Shown: piece after piece, positions 35,510-48,286 of the stretch | Layout: the number at the start of each line of letters is the position of its first letter | Position numbering within the stretch: the first letter of the stretch is position 1 | DNA from: Azolla caroliniana | Taxonomy: Eukaryota > Polypodiophyta | DNA length: 64,000 bases | Direction: 5' to 3' | NCBI GenBank assembly: GCA_043228905.1 | Contig: JBHGNT010000008.1 | Location: forward strand, 2,728,001-2,792,000 | Notes under the pieces: model-generated | Told to the model about the DNA's origin: nothing | Database searches by the model: none | What the model saw: the letters and a program-made list of their open reading frames with translations, nothing else | Program-made: the position numbers and the translations under genes

Positions 35510-35998
35510 CGTTTTCTGTAAATTCACTTAACCCTAATTAATTTCTTATTAGTTTATGTATTAATTTTATTTATTTATTTTGAAATTCTTTTTTTATTCC
35601 ATTTTTTCTGTAAATTCACTTAACTCTAATTAATTTCTTATTAGTTTATGTTTTTATTTTATTTTATTTTTTTGAAATTCTTTTTTTATTCCATTTCTTC
35701 TGTGAATTCACTTAACCCTAATTAATTTCTTATTAGTTTATTAAATTTGTTTGTTTTTATTTAAATTTTGAGATTTATTTTTTTACTCCATTTTTTCTGT
35801 AAATTTCACTTAACCCTAATTAATTTCTTATTAGTTTATTAATTTTGTTTTTTGTTTTTTTTTGTTTTAATTTTGAGATTCTTTTTTTTATTCCATTTTT
35901 TCTGTAAATTTCACTTAACCCTAATTAATTTCTTATTAGTTAATTAAATTTGTTTTTTGTTTTAATTTTGAGATTCTTTTTTTATTCCATTTTGTCTT
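35510..35998. repeat. Five-copy AT-rich tandem repeat, then T-rich low-complexity DNA
   Basis: CTGTAAATTCACTTAACCCT followed by AATTAATTTCTTATTAG recurs at about 35515, 35608, 35700, 35797 and 35902 (spacing 92-105 bp). From about 36000 to 36400 the sequence is TTTTCTTTT-rich and low-complexity. Confidence 0.85.
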
Positions 35999-36399
35999 TC
36001 TTTCTTCTTCTTGCTGTCGTAATGTTTTCTTTTTTCTTTTTTCTTGTTTTTCCTTTTTTTAATCTTTTCTTTTTTTTCTGTTCATTTTTTGCTTCTTTTT
36101 TGCTTTCCGCTTTTCTGCTTTTTGTTTTTATTTATTAAATTCTTATTAGTTTATTAAATTCTTGTTTCTTTGTTTTCATTTTGAATTCTTTTTTTCTTTC
36201 TTCTTCTTGTTTTCTTTTTTAATCTTTTCTTTTTTTCTGTTAACTTTTTTGCTTCTTTTTTAAGTTTTTCGAAATTTACAGGCATTCTTTTTTTGCTTTT
36301 TACCTTTTGCTTTCCGCTTTTCTGCTTTTTGCTTTTCGTTTTCTCACTTTTGCTGTTTTCTTTTTTTTCTTTTTTCTTTCTTTTGTTTTTCCGTTCTTG

Positions 36400-36870
36400 T
36401 TTTTAGCGCAAAGAAACTGAACCAAGTCATTTTATATCAAACAAAAACGAAACCAAACTGTTTATGAACTTTCAAACCATTTAAACCAAACCATTTAAGC
36501 AAAGATAAACTATACCGAGGGAAAAGTTGAAACTTGAAACCAAACAAACTATTTCAATTTAATAAAAATATTTAACCTCCTACCATTAAAGGTCAAACTA
36601 ATTAAAAAACTACTAAATAAAAAGACATTAAATTAAATAAGCACTTCAGTTAAATTTATTAATTAATAAAAAACCACTAGTTAAACCATTAAGAGAAAAA
36701 AAAAGGTTAATGAAAAACCAATAAACCAATTAACCCAGAGTTATAAAACCAAATCAAACCATTTATTAATAATCCAAAGCAAAGAAAATAATAATAATAA
36801 TTGGAAATGATAAACTGTTAAACCATAGCGTAATGGCTCGGTTCGGTTCGATTTGAGCCGAAACCAAGCC
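36400..36870. repeat. AT-rich region with AACCAAACC motifs, possible decayed MITE
   Basis: Contains AACCAAACCATTT-type repeats and ends in GGCTCGGTTCGGTTCG followed by a partly complementary GAGCCGAAACC. The motif style recalls the element at 20311-20720, but I could not find paired termini. Confidence 0.3.
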
Positions 36871-39800
36871 CATGGCTACTTGTTTTGGGCTTATTCATCT
36901 TTTGTTTTTGTTTTCTTTTTTCTTTTTTCGCTTTTTGCTTTTCCTTCTTTTTTTGGCTTTTCCTTTCTTCTTCGTCTTCTTTTTTGCACTCCAACATTTG
37001 GTGTGAATGCTTCCTCTTAGCATTAGCATATGCCATGCACATATTCTTATGTAGATCTACCTAATCTAATTGTTTTTGAAAGCCAAACAAAATACTTAAG
37101 TTGCCTTGAAAAGTCAGGGGCGGAGAACAACAATTTATCGGGACGTCTTAATTATCAAGCCCGCATGATATTTCAATGCAGATTATTCCCTCCGGCTGAT
37201 TTCTATAGGTTGATTCCTCGCAAACTCCGCAAATAATAGCCAATGCATTCATTATTACACTACATGGTGCTTTTGCCACGCAATATGTTCTGTTTATGGT
37301 TATAATGCTAATATCATTTAAACTTGTTGCGTTTTTCAATGCCTCGCTTAGATTCCTTCTGATCTCAACACTTTTTTTTTGTCTCCATTCTCCATGCACC
37401 TTTCGTTTGGTTTCCAATCCGATGGTATCTTTGGCACCTTGCCTTGCCCCACCCCACCCAATGCTTGTCTTATTCGGAGTATTGATCCAAATTGTCATCT
37501 AAACTTTTAAGGTTGCGGATCTATCGCACAAAACATTGACCCGAGCGATACCCCATGGTGAGGAGGCTATAGGCTTGTGGATTGCTCACAATCCGTAACC
37601 ATGTGTCAAATTCCGATCATCTCCACAAGCAGTTGACCCTACTGCTACTCCAATGGGATGGCAATATATTATAAATTGTTCCCGCATGTTCTATTGTAAC
37701 ACAACCACCCTTTAAGAAATATATTAGAAGTTGACTTATAATTACGATACAGAAAAGAGATTCAGTCGTACTTGGAAGCACTTTCTACTCTATAGCTAGA
37801 AGTGATTAGTAATTGCAGATGAAAGTCCGTTATTTTTGTTGATCCTTTGCATTTCACCGACGTAAATGTTGAGCAAATCTTTAAGAGAAAAAGTATTCCT
37901 TCATTAACTTACTTGAACATTGGACAATTTAAGGGAACAAAATCATGTACTTGTTTTATAATGTATAAATTTGAGATAATTTTGAATAATTTTTTATTAT
38001 TCTACGCATAGAAAAGGGATTTTGGATGGTTTTTATTAAAATTTTCCCCGATACTTAGCTCAAAACGATTATCAAAATCATTGGGAACAATAAGAATAAG
38101 ACAACGAGAAATGGAGAATCATCAAGCACAATAAGAAGAAGACAAATACAAATGGATTATGGTAATGTTATTAGGGATATATTGCATTTATGTAAACTAT
38201 GTGCACATGCAAAGTAGTGGAAGTTTTGCTTATTCTTAAAATGTTAACACATTCATGTGACAACAAGAGCAATACATAAATTTTCTATTGACCAATGGAG
38301 ATTATACAAAAGTCAAAGTTTAAATAATTCAAAAAAGAGAAAGCGAGGGGCATCTAAAATCATTGTCGACAAAAGGATATTAAACTAAAATACATGACTA
38401 ACATTGCATTTTGGAGGAGGTCCATTGTAGGCTTCCTAATAATGTGCGGTAGTCTAGGATTTAATAAATATTACGAAGTTTCCATCATGTCATGTATAAC
38501 CTCAGAATCTTTGATTTCGTGGCATGAAGAGAACCTCCGGATATTGATTAGATCCCCTCACATGGACCCCATAGTGCAATCGTGTATTGCCACCATTAAG
38601 GAGTTCTTTTACAACAACACTAGTTAATCATATGGACAACCAAGACACCTAAATCAATCCCTACTTCCATTTACCATCATATACTCCCCAATAATACACT
38701 TCCTCAATTGCATTCACAATTAGGTGTACTAAATTGTTTATCTTCATCAAAGCGTATGTGTGCTTGATAAACGTTATCACTCTTTAGCCATGACATTATG
38801 TTAGGATACCAATGGGATATTTCCTAAACTTTATACTATTTAGGTATGTCATTGCCATTTCAAGTTCTATGATATTGTTTATCTGGCTCTATTGGAGGAA
38901 TGAGGCTTCAAAACTCTTGTATATTTGGTGGAGGATCACTAGTCATAACATGTACAAGGAGTGACCCTTTAAATATTCATAAGACAGTGACATGGAATGC
39001 GTTTTGATTACGAATATACAAAGTCTAAAGTAATCTAGGCCTTACGACTTGGAATATTTGAAGAAACCATGAATAACATCTAGGGAACTTGGAAGTAAAG
39101 TTAAAGGTTAAGGGTGATCCTCTTGTCTCGGCAGATAAGATTCACTAACAATAATGTTTCAAGAACAATTTGTATGAATCGAAATCATGTTTTTTAGTGA
39201 CATGTTTACTAATCAAAATGTTGATGAGCATAATGTTACATGACAAAGAAAAAATCACTAAAATATTGTTTTATGTATAAGAAATTAAAAAGTATGCTTA
39301 CTTAATGTTTAATACATAGATAGGCTCCATCCAAGTCGAGCGTCCTAATTATGAGAGTAAATTGACGTGGATGATTATTGGGAATGTTAATTGTGCAGGA
39401 TGAACAAACCCTAAATGTAATCATTAGACCAAGTGTATCCTTAGCCAAATATGCAAGTGTGGAAATAAAGTAAAGAAAGGATGGAGATGTGTGATGATCA
39501 ACCGAGGACATACTAAAAAGGCTAAGTCACAATTTGCAAAAACAAGCTCGATGCATCAGATGTAAGGTACTAAAAACAAATAAGAGAAAATCTTGTCATT
39601 TGGCTAGGTGCCTAACATTATGAAACAATTTAAAAGACGGGGGTAAAATATCTATTAGAGCTCTCTAATGATGTTATGATGTATATTTGGGGCACCAAAG
39701 ATAAAGTGACATCATGCAAAAATGTCAAATTTGGAATATTACATTGCAAACATTGACCCTAATATAGGCCCTAATACACAACCCCATGAGCCTTGTGTCT

Positions 39801-40279
39801 TAGAGCCTTAACTCTTCTTTGAACTCGCTCACACGTGACACAAGTTAGGTAGATGAACGTGACATTAACCCTAATATAAGCTCATTAGATAAACATGAGA
39901 ATTTAAGTGTCATCCTCAAGTCGTGGATTTTCGTACAAGAGAATTTAGTACATGATTTTTGTGGCCATTGGCGAGATGCCAAGATGGTCAACTCATTAAG
40001 ATGTTGATGTGGACTAGATGAAGAAGATTTTAGGTTTCTCATTATGATGTGTGTTGATGGTGTGGCGATAGGGATTGAAGCATAGTAATATGATGAGAGG
40101 ATGAGTGACGACGGTGTGGGAGCCGAAGCAGATCATGAGGGAGGAGGAAATAGTCTAGATTTATTTCGTTTTTAGTTGTACAATATCTTGGCGTAATTGG
40201 CGAGATGATTGATGTGGACTGAATGAATAATTTTTTGTTATAAGGATGAGTGAAGAAGGTGTAGGGGTTGAAGCATATT
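36871..40279. other. Intergenic, no gene seen
   Basis: AT-rich, with only short ORFs and no recognisable domain. I see nothing supportable here. Confidence 0.5.
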
Positions 40280-40670
40280 TTCTTGAGGGTCATTGAGAGA
40301 TGGGTATATTATTCATGAACATGTGGTTTGGGATGAGATTAAAAAAGATGTCATGGTCAGTACTTTACTCATCGATATGTATGGCAAATGTGGTGCTTTG
40401 GAAGAAGCTCCATCGACATTTGAAGATATGTGTGAGATGACTGTAGTCTCTTGGAATACTTTAAGCGAAGCATATAGCAGCAACAAACAAGGGGAAGAAG
40501 AGGAAGCATTTCATCTTTTTATTGAATTGCAACATGAAGGTATAATGCCAAATGAGGTCACTTTCATATTTTTCAAGAAGGAGAATACAAAACCTCATGT
40601 AGTGAACTTTCTGGGTGTTTTAACTGTGTGTGTAAATCTCACTTCATTAGATGGTTGTTTGAGCTTTTTG
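40280..40670 (+). pseudogene. PPR protein fragment, fused downstream to cullin sequence
   Basis: The open frame has PPR signatures: IHEHVVWDEIKKDVMVSTLL, IDMYGKCGALEEA, VVSWNTLSEAY, EEAFHLFIELQHEGIMPNEV, then VLTVCVNLTSLDG. It corresponds to two to three repeats of a plant organellar PPR protein of the type with IDMYGKCG and VVSWNT motifs. It has no complete N-terminus, and an apparent ~30-bp insertion (around KKENTKPHVVN) interrupts a repeat. The frame then runs without a stop into cullin sequence at about 40670. It is probably a retrocopied fragment and not a working gene. Confidence 0.8.
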
Positions 40671-41640
40671 GATGATTTGGAAACACTAGAGAAGGTTGTT
40701 AAGCTTCTTGCATACATCAGTGATAAGGATTTGTTTGCATAATTCTACAAGAAGAAGCTTGATCAGAGGCTTCTATTTGGCAAGAGTGCAAATGATGATC
40801 ATGAACGGAGTATTCTCACAAAGCCGAAGCAACAGTGTGGAGGTCATTTTACCACCAAAATTGGAGGGTATGGTGACTGATTTGACTTTGATGCAATTGA
40901 TGCATCTATTGTAAGAATAATGAAGAGTAGAAAAGTGGTGCCACATCAACAACTAATGCTAGAATGTGTGACAACTTGGGCAGATGTTCAAGCCTGATTT
41001 CAAGATTATCAAGAAGAGGATTGAAGACTTGATTGCAAGGGAATACTTGGAGAGAGACACGGAGAAACCTAATGTTTTCAGGTACTTGGCGTAATGAAGC
41101 GAGAAAATGAAAGAGTTGGGCATTATTTACACGCAAGCAGTGAACCAAAACTATTGGAGAAAGTTCAACATGAGTTGCTTACCCAATATGAGCCACAATT
41201 ATTGGAAAAGGAGCATTCAAGATGCCATGCATTGTGGAGAGATGACAAGGTGGAGGAGCTGTCAAGGATGTATCAGTTATTTTGTAAAACAACGAAAGGT
41301 CTCTAATCCCATTGCAAACATTTTCAAGAAGCATATCACTGATGAAGGAATGACATTAGTAATGCAAGCAAAAGATACATCAAGCAATAAAAAGGTTGAG
41401 AAGAAGGATGTTGTAATTGGATTAGACCAAGCATTTGTACGGAATGTGTTTGAATTGCATGATAAATATCTGCAATATGTGAGTAATGCTTTGTACATCA
41501 TTCCCTCTTTCACAACGCTCTAAAGGAAGCTTTTGAAGTCTTTTGTAACAAAGGTGTTGCTGGAAGCAGCAACGCTGAGCTATTGGTTGTATTTTTTAGC
41601 GGATATGTTTTTTAAAACTAATGGAAGGAAAAAAGAAAAA
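40671..41640 (+). pseudogene. CUL1: Cullin-1 processed pseudogene with scrambled segment order
   Basis: Three intronless pieces resemble plant cullin-1, the SCF ubiquitin-ligase scaffold. Piece 1 (40671-40885): [38 protein letters not shown], then [20 protein letters not shown]. Piece 2 (40886-41094): [15 protein letters not shown], a frameshift, [20 protein letters not shown] and the natural C-terminus NVFRYLA-stop, including the region around the neddylation-site lysine. The ~190 residues normally between pieces 1 and 2 are missing. Piece 3 (41094-~41640): [67 protein letters not shown]; it normally lies N-terminal to piece 1. Stops and frameshifts are present. Lack of introns suggests an RNA-derived origin. 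Confidence 0.88.
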
Positions 41641-41854
41641 AGAAAAAGTGTCATCCTCAAGTCTTAACCAATTTAGATGAGCACAATTGTCTATGCATTA
41701 TTTTCACATAGAGAGTATTTTCTACATAGTAGTTACTAATAACCACCCTTTCTTCTAAAGGAATCACATGTTAGACATATGTTTATTTGGTCCCATAGGT
41801 CAAATTTGACCTCCTTGTAGAAAATAAAAAACTATTCTATTCAACCAACACAAG

Positions 41855-41954
41855 ACTCTCTCTCTCTCTCTCTCTCTCTGTAAAAGCACACAATTATATT
41901 AATTGTATGTAAAATCCACTTAGTTACAACACTTCTTAGTCTCCTCTACCTATC

Positions 41955-41997
<43 letters not shown>

Positions 41998-42073
41998 GGT
42001 AAAAGCACACAATTATATTAATTGTATGTAAAATCCACTTAGTTACAACACTTCTTAGTCTCCTCTACCTATC

Positions 42074-42128
<55 letters not shown>

Positions 42129-42209
42129 TTGGTAAAAGCACACAATTATATTAATTGTATGTAAAATCCACTTAGTTACAACACTTCTTAGTCTCCTCTA
42201 CCTATCATA
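41855..42209 (-). repeat. Three copies of the LINE 3' tail separated by (CT)n
   Basis: An essentially identical ~77-bp unit (from TAAAAGCACACAATTATATT to CTCCTCTACCTATCAT) occurs at 41880-41956, 41998-42076 and 42130-42208. CT tracts precede each copy and increase in length. The third copy adjoins the end of the LINE coding region, so the unit is its 3' UTR and (GA)n on the LINE strand is its tail. Confidence 0.88.
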
Positions 42210-42212
42210 TGC

Positions 42213-45200
42213 CTATGTAGGGAGAGGGACGTTATGTAATGCTACTAAAAAACCTGAATATGCATTTGAGGAAATGATCCCCACATGCTTTAACATCCAA
42301 AAATTCCACATGAGAATACCTTTAAGCTTCTTTATATAGGTTTTCACCCCATGTCTATTATCAAACATGAAAGCATTACGCATATTCCAATTGTGTTGTA
42401 GACCCCAATAACGTAAAATTTGGAATAATATCTCCATCTCATCATTTGATCCATTTTGAACATATTGAGAAAAAACCCATTGTTGAGGTCTCAAACAACA
42501 ACAGGTTAAAACTTGCCAAATGTCCGATAAGTACTTCCAAATGGTACACACTATAGGACATTTAATGAACCTATGTGTACTATCCTCCAATGGAACGGTG
42601 CAAAAGAAACAAGTGCCAGACCCTAGTCCTCGTCTCTTTAAGGCTGAACCTAATGGGAGCCCACCAATCATGACTCTCCATATGAATACCTTTGCATGAA
42701 ATGGTAGATGGGAATGCCAACCACATTGTAATATTTTCCACCACCTTGCATCTGACTTATATACATTCCACAACTTCGTTGCTTTAGGTGATAGCCAAGA
42801 TAATGATGCCATTGCATGATGATACAATATATTTGTAGTGACCTGTAATAAGCGTGTACTATTTTGTAACCGCCAATCTACCCAAGGTGCAAAATTGGTT
42901 TTCAATGGCAAAGATCCTTGCAACAATGGTATATCATGTAATTTCTCCCAAAGAAATCCATAATTTGGGGGAATACATAACCATCTCTTGGCATCTTCAA
43001 AATCCGACAACCTTTGAGATTCATTATCAACCACATCTTCCAAATGTACAATCCCCAATCAAAATAAACGATTGAATTGAGATCTCAACTTCTCTTTCCC
43101 ATGCCAAAACAACACTCGAGAAGAAACAAGCAATTCGTTTTGTAATGATTACAATATTCTCGATCACTTGATGGTCCCCATTCAAAAAGAGATAATGCAT
43201 CTTGCCACGATCTTACCAAATGTTGTCCACATACAGAATGTCAAATATTTAGAGGAATACTTCCATTCAGTAGTGACCACCATGATGCTTGAATCTTTGT
43301 TTTCCATGCGCCAATCCTTCATGCTCAATAAAATATTGCATCATAGATATCCGTGGTTGATCTTGTTGACATATATCTCGTAATAATGTAAATCTACGAG
43401 CCATCAAATGTCTTTCCAAATCCAATATTGTTGCACCGCCTAACCTTTTAGGAGTAGCCAGATGGTCCCATGAAATCCATGTAACTCCCATAATTTCTCC
43501 CTTTCGCCACAACATGAACCGAATAGGTTGTAACATGCTTTGTAATGCCTATTCTTAGTCCAAGGAAGTAAAGGCAAAAAATATAATAACATGGGTATCA
43601 AGATACATTGCACCACTTTGAGTCATACATGAAAGGGCCATAATTGAGACTTCCAATACATAAATTTGTCCCTCAATTTACTACCAATCCAATCAATCAA
43701 TTGAACCCAAATGTCGATAAATTGAACCTCGTGTAATCACTGACCCTCGCCATCCCAAACATTCCAAATCACTCTCCGTACAAGAAATAAGGCAAGACTT
43801 CCTCCAATTTATATACAACCCTGAAGCCAAAGCAAATTGATCCCAAACTTGCATACTCCTTTTAAGATTTTCTTTTGAGGCTTGTAAAAACATAAAAGAA
43901 TAATCTGCCAATGCTTGTGCCACCAATTGTCCACCAGAAGGAAGATGCAAACCCACAATATCACCATTGGCCGCAAGATTTGACAACATTACTAACAAAG
44001 GATGTGTAACAATAGCAAATAACAATGGGCTTAGTGGACACCCTTGACGCACGGATCTAGTAAGAAACTCTTTCGGAGTGACTCCGCCATTAATCATCAC
44101 ACGGGAGGTTGCATTTTGCCCTAGCAAAAAGATAAGTCAACACATACGAGGACCAAACCCCATATTATACATCACACCTGAGAGGAAAGACCAATTAACA
44201 TGATCATATGCTTTTTCCAAATCTAATTGCACCATAACCATTTCTTGATGTGTATGTCGAGCATAATCGATCGCCATTTGAACATTCAAAACATTATGCA
44301 ATATATTTCTACATGTAATAAAACCATATTGAGATGGATGAATAAGTTGAGGTAAAAACTTCTTAAGTCTGTTGGATAATATCTTTGCAAACACTTTGTA
44401 CAACCCTCCCATCAATGAAATAGGCCTCCATTAATGAAATGACTCTGGAGATGGTACCTTTGGTATCAATTTGATTAAGCCCACCTTCCAACTCTCAGGC
44501 ATGAAACCAGAATCCCAACATTGTTGAAACATTTGTGTGAATGGACTCTTAAGCATGCTAGCATACTTCTTAAAAACTTCATTTGTAACACCATCCCAGC
44601 TAGGGCTTTTACCATTTGGAAGGTGTAACAATACCTTTTCCACCTCAGCTTCTTCAAAATCAACATCCATTTCTTGACAAATATTTGTATTCACAGCACT
44701 CCCAATTACATTATAAAACTCTTGTCGTGCTTTCAAGACATCTTCATTATTAATAAACTCTGGCCCAATCAAATTCTTAAAATGAGTAATACATAACTCA
44801 ATAACCTTAACTGGGGCTACAACAATATCATCCCCTATCTTAATTTGTACGACATTTGAACAAGCATATGGTGGTCTTAATCCTTGAAAAAACATATGAG
44901 ATTGTGATTGATTATCTATAAATCCCTCCTTTAATTAACGTAGTCTTGTCTGTTGATAACTTTGACAAGATAAATTCTTCACAATGTCCTGTACTTGAAC
45001 TTGAACATCCAAAAGCTCTTCATCATGTGGATTATTCATCAATAGTACATTGCACCGCGTAAGAATATCAATCAATTTCTTACATCTTTTAGCATTAGTC
45101 ATACCATACATATGATGAATATCATTGATGTTTTATAGTGTTGTATCCCATGCATGCCATCCTTTTGAAATAACTTGTTCTGAAAACATGCCAAAAATTT

Positions 45201-46005
45201 GTTGCATATAGGCATCAAATAAAGATTGTAATAATAAAGAAGAATTAAACCTCAAAGGAACTCATTGAAGCAATGTTTTGTATATATCTACCCCATGTTT
45301 ATTAAACTCCAAACATATGGGAAAATGATTCAATGTCACAACCTCTTGCATAATTAACATAGTAAGCATCTCTAGCAAAAAAAACTCATCATGCATAACA
45401 TACATTCTATCTAACCTACTCCATGTTTCCTTGTATTGCATAGACTGAAATGTAAACCCAACCTCATCTTGATGCAACCATTTCCATACATCCAACTTCA
45501 AAACCTCTTATGTCAATTTGTCCCAAATTGCTTGCTGAGGAGAATCCATCAATGAGAATCGTGAAGTAGATTGTGAAGCATCAACGCACATATTAAAATC
45601 ACCCATTAACAAACCAACACGTCCCACTAATAATCGTGGATACATTGAAGACCATAACTCAATGCGTTGATTAGCATTATTGGGTGCATAGATTCCTACC
45701 AACCATATCAAATCCCCAAAATACTTGACTTCCATCACCAAAAAACGTCCATATGGATCATTATAGACTATATGTGGACAAAACGAATCACGAATAATCA
45801 TGACAACCCCTGAGTAATGATGTGATAACTGTCCTGCATAATATGCGGAATATCCACACAAATGTAACACAAATCCTGCTAAATCATGACACTTATGTTC
45901 AACTGCACATAAAACATCCCAATCTTTATCAAATAAAGTTTTCCATAATATATATTTCTTATGAGGAGAAGATGCCCCTCTCACATTCCATGATACAACT
46001 TTCAT
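42213..46005 (-). pseudogene. LINE ORF2: endonuclease, reverse transcriptase, zf-RVT
   Basis: Broken into at least six open segments. 46005-45508: EEP endonuclease, starting MKVVSWNVRGASSPHKKYIL, with VEHK, VGIYAPNN and LMGDFN. 44895-44431: LPNGKSPSWDGVTNEVFKKY. 44415-44137: LSNRLKKFLPQLIHPSQYGF and the motif A region VQLDLEKAYDHVNWSFL. 44127-43693: VRQGCPLSPLLFAI, then ALADYSFMFL where active elements have a [F/Y]ADD box, so the second catalytic aspartate is lost. 43536-43267: WISWDHLATPKRLGGATILD. 43058-42213: zf-RVT domain with HAKVFIWRVMIGGLP, CFFC and HRFIKC. Confidence 0.88.
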
Positions 46006-46273
46006 TTAACACCTTTGGTAAGAACTTGCTCTTTATGAGCAAGTGTATTCATGAATGTACTAACTACTTGTTTAAGAGCTGCATAAGGATTTGTGTGTAC
46101 TACATCCCCTCCACCAATATTAAGGTTTTGTTGTCTAGCTCCATGAGAACAAAGTCCTTGATTTAATTGAGGTCATACCACCATTCTTGAAGAATCGAAT
46201 TGCAATTGGTTGGACAATCTTTGATTTTGCACTTGTTTCTGCCAAGGATTTTTCTTAAATCCCTCCTTCAATC

Positions 46274-47345
46274 TCAAATTATCTTTTGGTAATGTCGTAC
46301 CATAAGTATTTTTTGATTCCTTTGTATGGCAGAACCCTTCCCTTTTATCTTATGCTTCACTTGATGCCATTCTCCATCTTCAACATTTGGGCCATCATTA
46401 TTACATACTCCATTCTCCTTCCCAACACCTCTAACATGACCATGAACTTTAGGATCTCGCTCTAACCCATGAGATGTTCCCTCATCCATGACCATATCAA
46501 CCATTGAGACAATATCCTTCTCAACATCTTCCTTATTTTCCCCTTTGACATTATTTTCTGGGGATAGTTCACCATGATATTGGCATTCAGCCATAAAATG
46601 CCCCAATTTACCACATTTAAAACAATGTCCTGCAAAAGTTTCCCATTGAAGCTTAAAACGAAATCGACCAAATCGAGATGTATCGATTTACAACTTTACC
46701 AATTTGGGACATCAATCCTGGTAGTAAATCCCAAAAGAATGAGTTACTACAATCAACAGTCACCCAAATTGGACATTGTTGTTTTAATAAATCTTTATAA
46801 TCCACCACTAGAACCCATTCCATCACATGCACTAATCTTCTATAAAAAAAGATTGGTACTTTTGCCATCAAAGTCGTACGGTGTTCTGACGATTGAAAAA
46901 CTACATCATAGAAACCTCTTGGACCCACATACACATCCTCAACACAATTAGGCATTATGAATGAATTCAACCACTACTTAATCCATGATACCAATGGAAG
47001 TTTGCTAGTGAAATACAAAACAACACCACGATCATAGAACCTGTCAAAAGTTGCTAACATAGAGTCAGTCTCCATCACCACCTCGACAACATCCTCCTCC
47101 ACACAATCTTTAGCATCTTTCTCATTTTTTTCCATAAAATCGGAAAGCAAAGCCTTAACAAAATCACGACTGTCAATATCATAATCATCTCCAATAACAT
47201 CTTTCCCACCAAGAATAGCAACATATGATGTTTTCTCATATTTTGTAGAATCAATACACTTTTGCCTCTTGTAATTTTCATAACCATCATCACTACCACA
47301 TCCATCAACAACCATCAACTCACTTCCTGTTGTTGTGTCAGCCAT
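46274..47345 (-). pseudogene. LINE ORF1: DUF4283-like domain and CCHC knuckle
   Basis: Starts MADTTTGSELMVVDG at 47345 with an acidic N-terminal part to 46974 (stop). It resumes at 46970 with PRGFYDVVFQSSEHRTTLMA, then VMEWVLVVDYKD and PIWVTVD, resembling the DUF4283 domain of plant LINE and retroelement ORF1 proteins. After a frameshift comes a CX2CX4HX4C knuckle, CFKCGKLGHFMAEC (about 46580-46622), and a charged tail. It would bind element RNA. It is non-functional because of stops. Confidence 0.8.
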
Positions 47346-47559
47346 CCTAATAGAGATTGAGAGAACTAACCTGAGACGATGACACTTTTGCTTGTAGCTT
47401 ATTGTAAAGATAATGAAATGTAACGTCTAAATAATCCTTGGAAAGCCCTTTGACTGAGCTTTGCAAGAGCCAAAAATCATAAAAAACGGAGTTCTGAGGA
47501 CAAAGTTACATCAGAAACATGTTTCAACACTATTCTTGAAACGTCATCGTGTTTTTCCT

Positions 47560-47850
47560 CTCTTTCTCTCTCTCCCTCTCTCTTTTATTGTAAGTTGTTA
47601 CACTACAAGCCACAATGTCTTGGGTTCGAAACCCAATTTTACTCACCTCTCTATTATATACTTCATACATATCTCCTAATTTTACTACAACACACACACA
47701 CACACACACTCTCTCTCTCTCTCTCTCTCTCCCTCTCTCTCTTATCATAAGTTGTTACACTACAAGCTGCTATGTCTTGGGTTCGAAACCCAAATTTACT
47801 CATCTCTCTATTATATATTTCATACATATCTCCTAATTCACTAGATGTCA
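47560..47850 (+). repeat. Two tandem SINE-like copies separated by AC/CT microsatellite
   Basis: TAAGTTGTTACACTACAAGC, then ATGTCTTGGGTTCGAAACCC and CTCTCTATTATATA...CATACATATCTCCTAAT, occurs at 47591 and again at 47748 (157-bp spacing). GGTTCGAAACC is B-box/T-loop-like, suggesting tRNA ancestry, though the A box is weak. A further tRNA-like segment on the - strand (GTAGCTAAGTTGGTAAGG) lies at about 47890-47910. Confidence 0.55.
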
Positions 47851-47929
47851 CTACATTAATCCATGACCTCTTGGTCTCCATTGGGCAACCTTACCAACTT
47901 AGCTACATCTCTCTCTCTCTCTACCCTCT

Positions 47930-48262
47930 CTCTTTGGTGAAAACACACAATTATATTAATAAAAGTGTGTGAAAAACACTACTTACAATGGGTGTTAGAA
48001 TGGAGTATGGTCACCCACTAACTACACTGCATGGGTAGTGAAACATGTTGAATTGCCAATAGGTAAGACAAACACTCCACTAAGGAAAGAATTTCCACTT
48101 GCTCCAATAAAGAAAATTGTCACATTAGTACTCCCTTCAACTTTCGCAGATATGCTTTCACTCAATGCCTACTATCAAATACAAAAGAATTGTGCATATC
48201 CCAATTATGACGCAATCCCCAATATCTGAGAAATAGGAAAACGATCTCCATCTCCAACTCTC
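47930..48262 (-). mobile_element. Truncated LINE 3' end, copy 1
   Basis: On the + strand, CACACAATTATATTAAT after a CT tract matches the LINE tail. Further on, CTACTATCAAATAC and CATATCCCAATTATG...CCCCAATA...CGATCTCCATCTC parallel positions around 42355-42440 of the full LINE. It is 5'-truncated and diverged. Confidence 0.7.
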
Positions 48263-48286
48263 TCTCTCTCTCTCTCTCTCTCTATG

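Larger units (their letters stand above)
42130..47345 (-). mobile_element. Decayed L1-type LINE retrotransposon
   Basis: Reading right to left: ORF1 (47345 to about 46274), ORF2 (46005 to 42213), and a 3' UTR ending in (GA)n. Order and domains fit the plant L1 clade. Several in-frame stops and frameshifts break both ORFs, so it is dead. The 5' end cannot be fixed exactly and I saw no target duplication. Confidence 0.9.

Noticed and set aside
41094-41523. Independent protein-coding gene starting [13 protein letters not shown]
   Set aside because: It is an internal cullin segment with a frameshift and stops, part of the scrambled pseudogene.
41855-42130. CRISPR-like array of identical repeats with spacers
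   Set aside because: The spacers are CT microsatellite and the repeats are LINE 3' tails in a plant nuclear context.
42213-43058. 281-residue minus-strand ORF as a host gene
   Set aside because: It is the zf-RVT end of the LINE ORF2.
47610-47636. tRNA gene suggested by GGGTTCGAAACCC
   Set aside because: No acceptor stem, D arm or anticodon arm can be formed; the unit is repeated in tandem and looks SINE-like.
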